From Candidatus Nitrosopumilus sp. (GTDB taxonomy: Archaea > Thermoproteota > Nitrososphaeria > Nitrososphaerales > Nitrosopumilaceae), in NCBI GenBank assembly GCA_029861085.1, contig JAOUAE010000027.1, positions 1 through 13,098 of the forward strand: a stretch of 13,098 nt of DNA, in the 5' to 3' direction. A model generated the notes under the pieces. It was not told where the DNA came from and did not search any database. It saw only the letters and a program-made list of their open reading frames with translations. The position numbers and the translations under genes were made by a program. This document shows positions 12,957 to 13,098 of the stretch, in pieces. Position 1 is the stretch's first letter. Each line of letters starts with the position of its first letter.

Positions 12957-13032
12957 AGAACCATTTTTTTGTTTTAATAAGAAGTATTTTGTGTACTAAA
13001 GAAATTTAATTATCGAATTTATTGAGAGTAAC
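12957..13032. promoter_or_regulatory. divergent promoter region of int and the SDR gene
   Basis: For the + gene, TTTAATTA (13005-13012) lies 21-28 nt before its ATG, preceded by purine-rich AAAGAAA. For int, TTATTAAA (12980-12973 on minus) lies 17-24 nt before its ATG. Both suit short-leader or leaderless archaeal transcripts. This 76-bp spacer is the likely right edge of the mobile module. Confidence 0.4.
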
Positions 13033-13098
13033 ATGACTAGGGCAATTGTTCTTGGCGGTTCACGTGGAATAGGTAAGGCAATTTCAGATTCACTCAAA
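13033..13098 (+). CDS. short-chain dehydrogenase/reductase, N-terminal part
   Basis: The 22 visible codons read MTRAIVLGGSRGIGKAISDS and LK, running off the window. Strand-AIVLGG followed by SRGIGKAI is the glycine-rich NAD(P)-binding turn (GGSxGIG) of classical short-chain dehydrogenases. Substrate cannot be told from this fragment. The TATA-like box in the spacer supports this ATG. As a host-type metabolic gene beginning beside the integrase, it probably marks the return to chromosomal DNA. Confidence 0.8.
   Translation, partial: MTRAIVLGGSRGIGKAISDSLK

Noticed and set aside
1..13098. CRISPR array, tRNA or rRNA genes
   Set aside because: No regularly spaced direct repeats and no tRNA-like TPsiC arm or cloverleaf were found on reading both strands.

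Overview
The window looks like a chromosomal segment of a marine, low-GC ammonia-oxidising archaeon (Nitrososphaerota/Thaumarchaeota, Nitrosopumilus-like). This is an inference from several signs: very AT-rich DNA; TATA-like boxes about 25 nt upstream of start codons, as expected for leaderless archaeal transcripts; a one-finger C2H2 protein; an archaeal tyrosine recombinase with a C-terminal coiled coil; and secreted proteins with a Cys-pair N-terminal domain that I associate with thaumarchaeal surface proteins. No rRNA, tRNA or CRISPR array was seen.

Left part (1-3100). A small PepSY-like gene on + (53-313) faces a long minus-strand train of small genes. The train begins with a three-gene operon: helical protein (2859-2386), membrane protein (2389-2033), helical paralogue (2026-1493), joined by an ATGA overlap and a Shine-Dalgarno. 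It continues with very small genes: a 51-aa C2H2 zinc finger (1440-1285), a 58-aa alpha/beta protein (1205-1029), a nonsense-broken remnant (1020-889), a possible membrane miniprotein (771-673) and a possible 26-aa peptide (518-438).

Middle (3105-8265, all minus). A radical SAM/SPASM-type gene is cut by one in-frame TAA between its CxxxCxxC motif and its GGEP motif. Upstream in transcription order lie a NERD nuclease-domain protein (8265-7561), an exported metallo-beta-lactamase-fold hydrolase (7494-6097, TTG start) and, overlapping it by 8 nt, a 573-aa secreted protein with three ~140-aa repeats. The last two share a related N-terminal Cys-pair domain, so they are likely co-translated envelope partners.

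Right part (8520-12956) has accessory character. A HEPN-like helical protein overlaps a small two-helix membrane protein. A 59-aa putative Zn-binding protein lies alone on +. Then comes a mobile-element module on minus: an integrase with coiled coil, a stand-alone Spo11/TopoVI-A-like Toprim protein with a perfect inverted repeat over its start codon, a 47-aa zinc-ribbon protein and an HUH (rolling-circle type) Rep overlapping it by ATGA. A near-perfect hairpin lies 3' of rep. The window ends in the start of a short-chain dehydrogenase gene on +, divergent from the integrase.

Two intergenic spacers (4262-4364 and 8343-8439) are diverged copies of one ~100-bp element, and part of the first recurs at 310-343.
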